Assembly (NCBI GenBank): GCA_005405945.1
Contig: BJHW01000001.1
Span: 4,650,001 to 4,714,000 of the forward strand
Source: Streptomyces violaceusniger
Lineage (GTDB): Bacteria > Actinomycetota > Actinomycetes > Streptomycetales > Streptomycetaceae
Length of the DNA stretch: 64,000 bases
Direction of reading: 5' to 3'
Of the stretch, positions 29,681-38,990 are shown one piece after another; the first letter of the stretch is position 1; each line of letters starts with the position of its first letter. The notes beneath the pieces were generated by a model that saw only the letters and a program-made list of their open reading frames with translations, did not search any database and had not been told where the DNA came from. The position numbers were made by a program, and so were the translations under genes.

Positions 29681-30610
29681 CGTGGGTCTCCAGCGGGTGC
29701 TTGATAGAAGGGCAGACGGGGTCGACGGGCTGGTCCGGCCAGGTGGAGCGGATCCAGGCGTGGTCGGGGTGGTCGCAGATGAGCCAGGCGCGCTCCGCCT
29801 CCGGGCCCGCCATGACGTTCAGGTAGTACATGTCATGCCCGGGGGCGGCGATGGAGGGGCCGTGCCAGCCGTCGGGGATCAGGACGGTGTCACCGGAGCG
29901 GACCTCGGCGAGCACATCGGTGCCGCGGCCGTGGCCGGACGGGGAGACCCGCTGGTAGCCGATGCCCTCGTTGCCGTGGGCCTCGGCGATCTCGAAGTAG
30001 TAGATCTCCTCCAGCTCGCTCTCCTCGCCGGGGCGGCACTGGTCGTGCTTGTGCGGCGGGTACGAGGACCAGTTGCCGCCCGGGGTGAGCACCTCGACGG
30101 CGATCAGCTTGTCGCATTCGAAACTGCCACCTGATTTTCCGCCTCCGGCGGGGCCGCGGCGGCGAAGTTGTTGACCTGCCGCGAGCAGGTGCCGCTGCCG
30201 CGCAGTTCGACGGGGACGGCGGAGGCCGGCCCGTAGCGCGCGGGCAGCCGGCGCTCGCAGCGGGCGCCGGTGAGCGCGAAGCGGCCGCCCGCGCCGCTGG
30301 CGATCTGGGCGTGGCCGTCGCGCGGCAGATAGACGAAGTCGCTCACCCCGCTGAACACGCTCTCCCGGCCGTGCAGTTCGAAGGTCTCGCCCTCGACGAT
30401 CACGGTGCAGCCGCCGCTCAGCGGCAGCACGATCCACTCGCTGTCCCCGGTGGCCAGCGAGTGCGAACCGCCGGGCGGCAGATCGAGGACCCGCAGGCTG
30501 GAGTGGCCCCAGCCGGCCCGCTCGGGGTCGATGTCCACGGCGTAGGGGCCGTCGGCCGCCTTGCCGGCCGGTACGTGGAAGCCGGGGAACGGATCGGTGG
30601 TGGTGGTCAT
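29677..30610 (-). CDS. iolB: 5-deoxy-glucuronate isomerase (IolB), two frameshifts
   Basis: The N-terminal part starts MTTTTDPFPGFHVPAG at ATG 30610. The conserved cupin core continues in another frame (CDKLIAVEVLTPGGNWSSYP, then PHKHD with metal-binding His and the glutamate stretch ELEEIYYFE). The end (RLPFYQAPAGDPR) lies in a third frame, whose TGA overlaps the iolD ATG. Breaks are near 30130 and in the C4 run near 29722, and two restored bases give about 311 residues. IolB isomerises 5-deoxy-glucuronate to 2-deoxy-5-keto-gluconate, the step after IolD. The frame changes are more likely sequence errors than decay. Confidence 0.85.
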
Positions 30611-30639
30611 GGCGTGAAGTCTCTGCCTTTCTCACAGCG

Positions 30640-31527
30640 TCACAGCAGGCCGACGGCGGTGTCCACGGCGGTCTCGACACTGCCCTCCGCCGGATAGAGC
30701 AGGGAGCGGCCGACGACCAGCCCCTGCACGGTGGGCAGGCCCAGCGCCTTGCGCCACTTCTCGTACGCCTCCTCCTGGTCCTGCGGAGACTTGCCCACGT
30801 CGCCGCCGAGCAACACCGCCGGAAGGGTGCTCGTCTCCATCACCGCCGCCATCTCGTCGGCGTCGTCGGTGACCGGCACCTTCAGCCAGGTGTAGGCGGA
30901 GGTTCCGGCGAGGCCGGAGGCGATGGCTATGGACTTGGTGACGGCCTCGGCGGACAGGTCGTTGACGACCTTTCCGCCCGTCCGCCGGGAGATGAACGGC
31001 TCGACGAAGACCGGCAGTCGCCGCTCCGCCATGTCGTCGATGGCGCGGGCCGTGGTGGCCATGGTGGTCAGCGAACCGGCGTCCTCGTAGTCGATGCGCA
31101 GCAGCAGCTTGCCGGCGTCGAAGCGGAGGCGCTCGATGTCCTGGGGGCGGTGTCCGGTGAACCGGTCGTCGAGCTCGAACGAGGCCCCGGCGAGGCCGCC
31201 GCGGTTCATCGAGCCCATGACGACCTTGCCGTCGAGGGCGCCGAGCAGCAGCAGGTCCTCGAGGATGTCGGCGGTGGCGAGCACCCCGTCGACCCCGGGC
31301 CGGGACAGCGCCACGCACAGCCGCTCCAGCAGCTCGACCCGGTTGGCCATGGCCAGCTTGTGGCCGCCGACGGCGAGGGCGCCGCGCGCCGGGTGATCGG
31401 CGGCCACGATCATCAGACGGCCGCTGTCACCGATGAGGGGGCGGCGGACCCGGCGGGCGGCCGCCTCGGCGATGGCCTCCGGGTGGCGGCTCCGCACCGT
31501 CACGAGGTCGGAAACGCTGATACTCAA
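30640..31527 (-). CDS. Cgl0159-type (beta/alpha)8 aldolase, probable IolJ substitute
   Basis: This protein of about 295 residues belongs to the actinobacterial Cgl0159 aldolase-like family, related to DeoC/LacD aldolases. It shows IVAADHPARGAL near the N-terminus, a candidate Schiff-base region (AGKLLLRIDYED, TWLKVPVTDD) and the phosphate-binding GLVVGRSLLYP at the C-terminus. An ATG exists at 31542, but GAGGAAG at 31527-31540 lies inside that extension and points to TTG 31527 (MSISVSDLV) as the true start. It sits between iolC and iolB, where it probably cleaves 2-deoxy-5-keto-gluconate-6-phosphate to dihydroxyacetone phosphate and malonate semialdehyde. Confidence 0.85.
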   Translation of the reverse strand: MSISVSDLVTVRSRHPEAIAEAAARRVRRPLIGDSGRLMIVAADHPARGALAVGGHKLAMANRVELLERLCVALSRPGVDGVLATADILEDLLLLGALDGKVVMGSMNRGGLAGASFELDDRFTGHRPQDIERLRFDAGKLLLRIDYEDAGSLTTMATTARAIDDMAERRLPVFVEPFISRRTGGKVVNDLSAEAVTKSIAIASGLAGTSAYTWLKVPVTDDADEMAAVMETSTLPAVLLGGDVGKSPQDQEEAYEKWRKALGLPTVQGLVVGRSLLYPAEGSVETAVDTAVGLL

Positions 31528-31614
31528 AGTACTTCCTCGCATTCGCGATTCATGAAGGGCACACGGAGCGCGGGGACCGCATGACCGGACGAGGGGAGGG
31601 CCTGGCGCCCGGGG

Positions 31615-32562
31615 TCAGAACCCCGCCAGCAGAGCCTCGACCTCCGCTTCCGTGGGCATCGCGGAGGAGCAGGCGAGGCGGGACGCGACGATGGCGCCCG
31701 CCGCGTTGGCGTACCGCATGACGCGCTCCAGGGGCCAGGCCGAGAGCAGCCCGTGGCACAGGGCGCCGCCGAACGCGTCGCCCGCGCCGAGCCCGTTGAC
31801 CACCTCGACCGGGACCGGCGGGACCTCCGCGGTGGTGCCGTCGCGGTGCACGGCGAGCACCCCGCGCGGGCCCTGTTTGACGATGGCGATCTCCACGCCC
31901 GCGTCCAGCAGCGCCTGCGCGCACGCCTTGGGCTCGCGCGCGCCCGTGGCGATCTCGCACTCGTCCACGTTGCCGACGGCGACGGTCGCATGGCGCAGCG
32001 CCTCGGCGTAGAAGGGGCGGGCGGTCTCCGGGTCGGCCCAGAACATCGGCCGCCAGTCGAGGTCGAAGACGGTGGTGCCGCTCTTGGCGCGGGCGGCGAG
32101 CGCGGCGAGGGTGCTGGCGCGGCTCGGCTCCTCGCTGAGCCCGGTGCCGGTCATCCAGAAGATCCGGGCGGCGCGGATGGCGTCGAGGTCCAGCTCAGCG
32201 GAGTGGATCTCCAGATCGGGCGCCTTGGGGCGGCGGTAGAAGTACAGCGGGAAGTCGTCCGGCGGGAAGATCTCGCAGAAGGTGATCGGGGTGGGGTACT
32301 CCTCGACCGGGGTGACGAAGCGGTCGTCCACCCCGAAGGCCCGCAGCTCCTGGTGGATGTAGTCGCCGAACGGATCCGCCCCGGTGCGGCTGATCACCGC
32401 GGAGCGACGGCCGAAGCGGGCCGCGGAGACCGCGACATTGGTCGCCGAGCCGCCGAGGAACTTTCCGAACGATTCGACCTGCGGCAGTGGCACACCGGTC
32501 TGCAGTGGATACAGGTCCACTCCGATGCGGCCCATCGTGATCAGGTCGTACGGCTCACTCAT
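31615..32562 (-). CDS. iolC: 5-dehydro-2-deoxygluconokinase (IolC)
   Basis: This 315-residue PfkB-family kinase starts MSEPYDLITMGRIGVDLYPLQ. The N-terminal GG motif FLGGSATNVAVSAARFG and the C-terminal signature NGLGAGDAFGGALCHGL with the catalytic Asp are both present. It phosphorylates 2-deoxy-5-keto-gluconate. It is the first gene of the leftward operon iolC-aldolase-iolB-iolD-mmsA, behind the promoter and operator region at 32634-32766, with GGGG about five bases before ATG 32562. No defect is seen. Confidence 0.95.
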   Translation of the reverse strand: MSEPYDLITMGRIGVDLYPLQTGVPLPQVESFGKFLGGSATNVAVSAARFGRRSAVISRTGADPFGDYIHQELRAFGVDDRFVTPVEEYPTPITFCEIFPPDDFPLYFYRRPKAPDLEIHSAELDLDAIRAARIFWMTGTGLSEEPSRASTLAALAARAKSGTTVFDLDWRPMFWADPETARPFYAEALRHATVAVGNVDECEIATGAREPKACAQALLDAGVEIAIVKQGPRGVLAVHRDGTTAEVPPVPVEVVNGLGAGDAFGGALCHGLLSAWPLERVMRYANAAGAIVASRLACSSAMPTEAEVEALLAGF

Positions 32563-32633
32563 GCCTGCCCCTTCGGGAAAGACGCAGTTCAGGGTCTGGT
32601 GCTCAGAACTCCGGGATCCACCCCGGCCCTTCA

Positions 32634-32766
32634 GGTCTAGACGTGTGCCCCGCCCACTGTCAAGAATTTGTCCTTACATATGGACGTAACCATTCGGACC
32701 CGCTGGACGCGTTATCGGCTCGTTACGTCCAGATGAAATGTTGTCATGACAAAGTCTTGACAGTGG
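32634..32766. promoter_or_regulatory. Divergent iol control region with nested inverted repeats
   Basis: A perfect 12-bp inverted repeat (CCACTGTCAAGA at 32654-32665, TCTTGACAGTGG at 32755-32766) encloses a perfect 9-bp one (GGACGTAAC at 32682-32690, GTTACGTCC at 32722-32730). Each outer arm contains a -35-like TTGACA pointing outward. On the minus strand TTGACA (32663-32658) is followed, with an 18-base spacer, by TAGACC, giving a plausible iolC promoter. The mirror promoter would have served the transporter genes now lost on the right. A GntR-type inositol repressor is a natural guess for the binder; no such gene lies in this window. Confidence 0.55.
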
Positions 32767-32788
32767 CCACCCACGGGGAGAGGCTCGG

Positions 32789-33053
32789 TACAACACCGTG
32801 CAGGCCGGCGAGGGCGTGGGCAACGAGTTCTACTCCATCATCGCGGCCGTGATCGGCGGCTGCCTGCTCACCGGCGGCTCCGGCTCCGCGATCGGCGCGG
32901 TCCTCGGCGCCTTCATCGTCGGCATGGTCAACCAGGGCATCGTCTACGCCAACTGGAACCCCGATTGGTTCAAGTTCTCCGTCGGCGTGATGCTGCTGCT
33001 CGCGACCCTCGGCAATCTGTGGGTGCGCCGTCAGGCCGCCAGGAGGTATCGGA

Positions 33054-33055
<2 letters not shown>
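32789..33055 (+). pseudogene. C-terminal remnant of a sugar (inositol-type) ABC transporter permease
   Basis: Only about the last 90 residues survive, from YNTVQAGEGVGNEFY to GNLWVRRQAARR. They include the conserved GGCLLTGGSGSAIGAVLGAF and NWNPDWFKF of RbsC/XylH-like permeases. There is no N-terminal part, no usable start and no stop at the expected end. The homology begins about 20 bp after the outer operator arm. A deletion has therefore fused the promoter region to the tail of the permease, probably removing the binding-protein gene as well. The family and its place opposite iolC suggest it once imported inositol. Confidence 0.8.
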
Positions 33056-33476
<421 letters not shown>

Positions 33477-33617
33477 CGGACGCCATTCTTCCGACGCCTT
33501 TCCCTGACAAGACGTCCGAATGTCCTGACGAAGCCTTGACGGCCGCCCGCCCGGCCGGTGAAGCTGCCCAAAGCAGCACGACGCGGGCACCCCAGCACAC
33601 CGAGGAGACCCTCTGCC

Positions 33618-34537
33618 ATGACTGCCGACGCCTCCCCCGCACCCGCCCTGGACCGCATCCGGGTCGGCTCGGCCCCGATTCGTGGGGGGTGTGGTTCCCC
33701 GACGACGATCAGCAGGTTCCCTGGCAGCGCTTCCTCGACGAGGTCGCGGAGGCCGGTTACGAGTGGATCGAGCTGGGTCCGTACGGCTATCTGCCCACGG
33801 ACCCGGCCCGGCTCACCGAGGAGACCGGCCGGCGCGGCCTCACGGTCTCCGCGGGCACCGTCTTCACCTCGCTCCACCGCGGCCCCGAGGTCTGGGACGC
33901 CACCTGGGAGCATGTCTCCCAGGTGGCCGAGCTGACCCGGGCGATGAACGCGGGGCACCTCGTGGTCATCCCCTCCTTCTGGCGGGACGACAAGACCGCC
34001 GAGCTGATCGAGCCCCCGACGCTCACCGCCGAGCAGTGGCGCCATCTGTCCACCGGGATGGAGCGGCTCGGCCGTGAGGTGCGGGAGCGCTTCGGGCTCG
34101 ACATCGTCGTCCACCCGCATGCCGACACCCATATCGACACCGAGGAGAACGTGGCCCGCTTCCTGGACGCCACCGACGCGGGCCTGGTCAACCTCTGCCT
34201 GGACACCGGCCACTACGCCTACTGCGGCGGCGACAGCGTCAAGCTGATCGAGACCTACGGCGAGCGCATCGGCTATCTCCACCTCAAGCAGGTCGACCCG
34301 GAGATCCTCGCCGATGTGGTCAAGAACGGGGTGCCGTTCGGCCCCGCCGTCCAGCGCGGTGTGATGTGCGAACCGCCGAACGGCGTTCCGGAGCTGGGCC
34401 CCGTCCTGACCGCGGCCCAGAACCTGGACGTGGACCTGTTCGCCATCGTGGAGCAGGACATGTACCCCTGCCCGCCCGGCCGGCCCTTCCCCATCGCCGA
34501 GCGCACCCGGCGCTTCCTGCGCTCCTGCGGCGCCTGA
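33618..34537 (+). CDS. Sugar-phosphate isomerase/epimerase of the inosose dehydratase type (IolE-like), frameshifted
   Basis: The frame starts MTADASPAPALDRIRVGSAP at ATG 33618, with GAGGAG ten bases upstream. It continues as DSWGVWFPDDDQQVPWQRFL in the next frame, ending at 34537 with about 306 residues in all. The break is in the C4 run at 33673-33676. The TIM-barrel fold shows metal-ligand motifs typical of AP-endonuclease-2-like enzymes: VVHPHADTHIDTEE, CLDTGHYAYCGG, GYLHLKQVD and FAIVEQDMY. No other gene here could encode 2-keto-myo-inositol dehydratase, so an IolE role is likely, but IolH or IolI are alternatives. Confidence 0.78.
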
Positions 34538-34546
34538 CCCATCCCT

Positions 34547-34606
34547 TTCGCCCCACGGGCCTTCGCCCACCCGGGCTTTCGTCCCACGGGCCTTCGACCC
34601 AGGGCC
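34547..34606. repeat. Short tandem repeat between the IolE-like gene and iolG
   Basis: Four imperfect units of 14-16 bp, each beginning TTCG and containing CCCA(C)GGGCC, follow one another and end in a further TTCG. A purine-rich stretch then precedes iolG. This is probably slippage-derived spacer; no function is evident. Confidence 0.7.
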
Positions 34607-34648
34607 TTCGAACCGTCCAGAGAGCAGAGAGAGAAGAGAGAGCAGTCT

Positions 34649-35668
34649 ATGACCCAGCAGGGAACGCTCGGGGTCGCCGTCATCGGGACCGGCAAGATGG
34701 GCGCCGACCATGTTCGCCGCATCAACGATGTGATCAGCGGCGCCCGGGTGGCCGCCGTGGTCGACATCGACGAGGCGCGGGCCAAGGCGGTCGCCGACAC
34801 CGCCGACGGCTGTCAGGCGTTCACCGACCCTGCCGCCGCGATGGCCGCGCCCGGCGTGGACGCGGTGCTGATCGCCTCGCCGGGGCCCGCGCATGAGGCC
34901 GCGCTGCTCAGCGCGTTCGAGCGCGATCTGCCGGTGCTGTGCGAGAAGCCGCTCACCCCGGACTCCGCGTCCGCGCTGCGGGTGCTGGAGGCCGAGCAGC
35001 GGCTGGGCCACCGCCGGGTGCAGGTGGGCTTCATGCGGCGCTACGACACCGAGTTCATGAAGCTCAAGGCGCTGCTGGCCGGGGGCGAGCTGGGCCGCCC
35101 GCTGCTGCTGCACTGCCGCCACCGCAATGCCTCGGTGCACTCGTACTTCACCAACGAGATGCTGATCACCGACTCGGTGGTGCACGAGATGGACCAGGCG
35201 CGCTGGCTGCTGGAGCAGGAGATCGCCGCCATCACCGTGCTCAAGCCGACTCCCAGCTCGCTGTCGCCCGAGCCGCTCAGCGACCCCCAGCTGGTGGTCT
35301 TCGAAACCACCGGCGGGGCGATCGTCAATGTGGAGATCTTCGCCACCTGCGGCTTCGGCTACCAGGTGCAGGCGGAGGCGGTCTGCGAGCGCGGCACCGC
35401 CCGCGTGGGCGACGCCCACGGGATGCTGGTCAACCGGCCCGGCACCTGGGGCGGGGAGATCGCCCCCGACTTCGTGGCCCGCTTCGAGGAGGCGTACGAC
35501 CGCGAGGTGCAGAGCTGGGTCAACGCCACCCGGCGGGGTGAGGTCGAGGGCCCCAGCGCCTGGGACGGCTATGCCGCGGCCGCCGTCAGCGAGGCGGGGG
35601 TCCGGGCCCAGGCCACGGGTCAGCGCACGGCCGTCGAGATGATCGAGCGCCCCGCCTTCTACAGCTGA
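34649..35668 (+). CDS. iolG: myo-Inositol 2-dehydrogenase (Gfo/Idh/MocA family)
   Basis: This 339-residue protein starts MTQQGTLGVAVIGTGKMG with the Rossmann glycine motif GTGKMG. The NAD-domain motif CEKPLT, with its catalytic Lys, is at about residue 98. The Asp/His region SVVHEMDQARWLL provides the catalytic centre. It oxidises myo-inositol to scyllo-inosose, the first step of the pathway. It is read divergently from iolC and follows the IolE-like gene after 111 bp. The short repeat around its stop (CAGCTGACGCCC at 35662-35673 and 35680-35691) and the hairpin at 35691-35726 close the rightward arm. Confidence 0.92.
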   Translation: MTQQGTLGVAVIGTGKMGADHVRRINDVISGARVAAVVDIDEARAKAVADTADGCQAFTDPAAAMAAPGVDAVLIASPGPAHEAALLSAFERDLPVLCEKPLTPDSASALRVLEAEQRLGHRRVQVGFMRRYDTEFMKLKALLAGGELGRPLLLHCRHRNASVHSYFTNEMLITDSVVHEMDQARWLLEQEIAAITVLKPTPSSLSPEPLSDPQLVVFETTGGAIVNVEIFATCGFGYQVQAEAVCERGTARVGDAHGMLVNRPGTWGGEIAPDFVARFEEAYDREVQSWVNATRRGEVEGPSAWDGYAAAAVSEAGVRAQATGQRTAVEMIERPAFYS

Positions 35669-35690
35669 CGCCCCGTCTCCAGCTGACGCC

Positions 35691-35726
35691 CAGCGGGCCG
35701 GCCGTCTCCCCACGGCCGGCCCGCTG
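35691..35726 (+). terminator. Strong hairpin terminator after iolG
   Basis: A perfect 15-bp stem (35691-35705 and 35712-35726) with a six-base loop lies 22 bp after the iolG stop. No U-run follows. Confidence 0.8.
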
Positions 35727-35942
35727 TGGTCATGGCCTCCGGGTCTCGTCCGGTGCGTCACTCGTGCGTCACAGCGGTCACATCTCCACACGCCTCCGTC
35801 ACAGGTGTTCAACAGCCCCGGGCCGCCCTTCACTCAGCGTCGTTGACCGGGCACAGGCTGATGGAACTGAGCGGGCGCGCCGTGGCTCCCCCGACGGCCC
35901 CACCGGGCCGTGACCGCGGCGCCCTGCGGAAGGGCATGAGAG

Positions 35943-36152
35943 ATGACCGACCGGAGGCTGTGGTCGTACAAGGAGATCGCCGCACATATCGGTGTGCAGA
36001 CCGACACCGTACGGTCCTATCGCAAGCACGGCCTGCTGCCGCCCCCCGATCATGTGGAGGGCGGCAAGCCGTATTGGTACGCCGATACGATCCGCTCCTG
36101 GGTGGTCCGCAGACCCGGCAACCGCCGCGCCCGGCGTGACGGCAAGGACTGA
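35943..36152 (+). CDS. Small helix-turn-helix (MerR/excisionase-like) DNA-binding protein
   Basis: This 69-residue protein reads MTDRRLWSYKEIAAHIGVQT and continues with DTVRSYRKHGLLPPPDHVEGGKPYW. It matches the winged-helix start of MerR/AlpA-type proteins, with a basic tail (RRPGNRRARRDGKD) but no effector domain. Such small proteins act as excisionases or as transcription factors of mobile elements; there is no integrase nearby. A purine-rich GGAAGGG lies about ten bases upstream of ATG 35943. It stands alone between the iolG terminator and the palindromic element at 36241. Its function is not known. Confidence 0.7.
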   Translation: MTDRRLWSYKEIAAHIGVQTDTVRSYRKHGLLPPPDHVEGGKPYWYADTIRSWVVRRPGNRRARRDGKD

Positions 36153-36240
36153 AGGACTAGCGGTGCGGCCACCACGTCCGTGCGAGCGCTCCGCTGGAAG
36201 GGCCGCGATGGGTCGTCGGCCGACTGCGGCGCCGTCGTGG

Positions 36241-36433
36241 CTAGGGTCCTTCTGACGGATCTCCGTGGAGGAAGGAGCGCCCGCCGCGCAGCGGCCGAAG
36301 ACCGCAGCCGGGGCGTGCTCTCGGCGTGCCGCGCGGATGCCCTCGTAGCGGAGCTACGTGGGCTTTCGTGCGGTGCGGCGAGAGGGCGTGCCGGACGCCG
36401 CGACACCGCGGAGATCCGTCAGAAGGACCCTAG
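36241..36433. repeat. 193-bp palindromic element with perfect 25-bp terminal inverted repeats
   Basis: The ends 36241-36265 and 36409-36433 are perfect reverse complements, both tipped by CTAG. The interior is itself an imperfect palindrome centred near 36351 (GTAGC-GGA-GCTAC), so the whole element could fold into one long hairpin. It codes for nothing and fills most of the 371-bp gap 36153-36523. It resembles a miniature inverted-repeat element or a bidirectional terminator. No target duplication is visible beyond the CTAG tips. Confidence 0.75.
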
Positions 36434-36523
36434 TCGCGCCCGCGCGGCGGAGCCGCACATCGACACGGCCCCGCGCCCCTTCGGGGGCGCTGCCCGAACC
36501 GTAGCGGACTTCCTCTGACCTGC

Positions 36524-38902
36524 TTAGCGGCCCGTGCTCACCCGGGCCCGCGCCTTCTCCCCCTCTCCCCGAACCCCGTCCTCACCGTGAACCCCGTCCT
36601 CGCCGTGAGGCCCACCCTTGCCGTGAGGCCCGCCGCGCTTGCCGCCGCACCGGTGGTCGTCGGCCTCGCCGCCGGTGGCGGCATCCGTGGACTCCCCCTC
36701 GCTCAGCCCGAACCGGGTGTGCAGCCGGCGCAGCGGCCCCGGGGCCCACCAGGTGGCCCGGCCGGTCAGCTTCATCACCGCCGGCACCAGCAGCCCGCGC
36801 ACCACCATCGCGTCCATCAGCACGGCCAGGGCGATGCCCAGCCCCAGCATCTTGGTGTTGGTGACCCGCGAGGTGCCGATGCCCACCATCACCACGGCGA
36901 GGATCAGCGCCGCCGCCGTGATCAGGCCGCCGGTGCGCCGCAGCCCGAACTCCACCGCCGCCTGATGGTCCCCGGTGCGGTCGTACTCCTCCTTGATCCG
37001 GGAGAGCAGGAAGACCCCGTAGTCCATGGAGAGCCCGAAGGCGACGCAGAACATCAGGACGGGCAGGGTGGTCTCGATATCGCCGGAGGTGGTGAAGGAG
37101 AGCGGACCGGACAGATGCCCGTCCTGGAAGACCCACACCACCGCGCCGAACATCGCGGTCAGACTGAGCGCGTTGAGCAGCACGGCCTGAAGCGGTATCA
37201 GCACGCTTCCGGTGAGCAGGAAGACCAGCAGCAGGGTGACGGCGACGATGATGGCCGCTGCCCAGGGCAGCCGGTCGGCTATGGAGTCCTTGGTGTCCAC
37301 CAGGACGGCGGCGGTGCCGGTCACCGAGGTGGTGAACGACGGCTCCTGGGCGCGGATCGTCCGCACCAGGTCCTGGCTGGTGGCGTCCACGGCCTCGCCC
37401 TTGGGCTGCACGGTGATCTCCGCCGAGCCATCGGCCAGCCGCGCCGCCTCCGCCGGCCCCGGCTCGGCCACCCGCCGCCCGTCGGCGAACCGGCCCGCCG
37501 GGCTGTCCACCCGCAGCACCTGGGGCAGGGCGGAGACCTTGGCGCTGTAGTCGGCGAGGGCCTTGGTGCCGGTGCCGCCCTCGGCGAGAACCTCCACCGC
37601 GCCCCCGGGGCCGCCGGGGAACCCCTCCCGGATGTGCTGCTGCACCACATGGGACTCTGCGCTCGACGGCAGCTGGCGGTCGTCCGCGGTGCCGAACTCC
37701 ACCCTCAGGAACGGCAGTCCCAGCGCGACCAGACCGGCGACGGTGGCCAGCGCGAACACCGGGGCGCGCCGCATCACCAGCCGGGCGAGCCGCGCCCAGC
37801 CCGCTCCGGGCTCACCGCCCCGGGCCGGGCGGCCACGGCGCAGCAGCCGGGTGAGGTCCAGTGCGTTGACCCGGTCGCCCAGGAGGATGAGCGCCGCGGG
37901 CAGGACCACCAGGGCGGCGGTGGCGGCGATCAGCACCACCGCGATCCCCGCGTAGGCGAAGGAGCGCAGGAAGTACTGCGGGAAGACGAGCATGGCGGCG
38001 AGCGAGGCGGCGACGGTCAGCGCCGAGAAGAGCACGGTGCGCCCGGCGGTGCGCAGCGTGGCCGCGACGGCGGGCAGCTTCTCCGCGCCCCGGCCCAGCT
38101 CCTCGCGGAAGCGGCGCACGATGAACAGGGCGTAGTCGATGGCGAGTCCGAGGCCGAGCGCGGTGGTCAGGTTCTGCGCGAAGACCGAGACATCGGTGAA
38201 CTCGGTGAGCCCGCGCAGCACCGCGTCGGTGCCGAGGATCGCGATGATGCCCACGCCGAGCGGCAGCAGGGCGGCCACGGCGCTGCCGAAGACCATCACG
38301 AGCAGCACCAGGGTGATGGGCAGGGCGATCATCTCGGCCCGCAGCAGATCCTCCTGGATGGTGGACTGCAGCTCATGGCGGACGGCGACCATCCCGCCGA
38401 CCCGCACCTCGACCGGGCCGTGGGCGCCCCGGTAGTGGGGCGCTATGCGCTCCAGCGCCTTGCCCGCGCCCGACTCGTCGCCCAGGATCCGCGCGGCGAT
38501 GATCGCCTCGCCCCGGTCACGGGCCCGCAGCGAGGGCGCACCGGTGGCCCAGTACGAGGTGACCCCGGTGACCGCCTTCTCGCCGGAGAGCTTCTTGGCC
38601 AGTGCCCGGGCCTCGGCGGCGACGGCCGGATCGTCCACGGTCTTCTTACCGCTGTCGACGAGCAGGACCAGATTGGGCTGGGAGGCGGGGAAGCGCTTCT
38701 CCAGCGCCTTGGTGGCATACGCGGACTCGGACGCCGGGTCCTCCCAGCCGCCGCTTCCCATCCGGTCGGCGACCCCGCTCCCCCCTACGACGGCCAGCGC
38801 GGTGAAGATCAGAGCGATCAGCAGGGACAGCCGAGGACGCGCCGTGACCAGGCGGGTCCACCCTCCGATCCGGTCCTCGGGTGGGCGGTTGACATCGGTC
38901 AT
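36524..38902 (-). CDS. MMPL/RND-family membrane exporter
   Basis: This 792-residue protein starts MTDVNRPPEDRIGGWTRLVT. One N-terminal helix is followed by an extracytoplasmic loop, a first MMPL block (residues about 185-345) with a GLGLAIDYALFIVRRFREE motif, a second loop and a second MMPL block (about 535-700) with FGLSMDYGVFLLSRIKEEYD. The paired Asp-Tyr motifs are the expected proton-relay positions. Actinobacterial MMPL proteins export lipids or drugs. The C-terminal tail is unusual: Gly/His/Glu-rich with repeats such as GGPHGKGGPHGEDG, possibly metal-binding. It is divergent from the TetR gene at 39070 and probably repressed by it. Confidence 0.93.
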   Translation of the reverse strand: MTDVNRPPEDRIGGWTRLVTARPRLSLLIALIFTALAVVGGSGVADRMGSGGWEDPASESAYATKALEKRFPASQPNLVLLVDSGKKTVDDPAVAAEARALAKKLSGEKAVTGVTSYWATGAPSLRARDRGEAIIAARILGDESGAGKALERIAPHYRGAHGPVEVRVGGMVAVRHELQSTIQEDLLRAEMIALPITLVLLVMVFGSAVAALLPLGVGIIAILGTDAVLRGLTEFTDVSVFAQNLTTALGLGLAIDYALFIVRRFREELGRGAEKLPAVAATLRTAGRTVLFSALTVAASLAAMLVFPQYFLRSFAYAGIAVVLIAATAALVVLPAALILLGDRVNALDLTRLLRRGRPARGGEPGAGWARLARLVMRRAPVFALATVAGLVALGLPFLRVEFGTADDRQLPSSAESHVVQQHIREGFPGGPGGAVEVLAEGGTGTKALADYSAKVSALPQVLRVDSPAGRFADGRRVAEPGPAEAARLADGSAEITVQPKGEAVDATSQDLVRTIRAQEPSFTTSVTGTAAVLVDTKDSIADRLPWAAAIIVAVTLLLVFLLTGSVLIPLQAVLLNALSLTAMFGAVVWVFQDGHLSGPLSFTTSGDIETTLPVLMFCVAFGLSMDYGVFLLSRIKEEYDRTGDHQAAVEFGLRRTGGLITAAALILAVVMVGIGTSRVTNTKMLGLGIALAVLMDAMVVRGLLVPAVMKLTGRATWWAPGPLRRLHTRFGLSEGESTDAATGGEADDHRCGGKRGGPHGKGGPHGEDGVHGEDGVRGEGEKARARVSTGR

Positions 38903-38990
38903 GGCGCGGTGTCCCCTTCACCTGTGCCCCATGCCGCCACCAATTGTCCGTAGGCAGCACGGGTCGCTGATTACCATGGGCGGCAAACAC

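Noticed and set aside
31527..31542. ATG at 31542 as start of the Cgl0159-type aldolase.
   Set aside because: The ribosome-binding purine run GAGGAAG lies inside that extension, immediately before TTG 31527, which fits better as the start.
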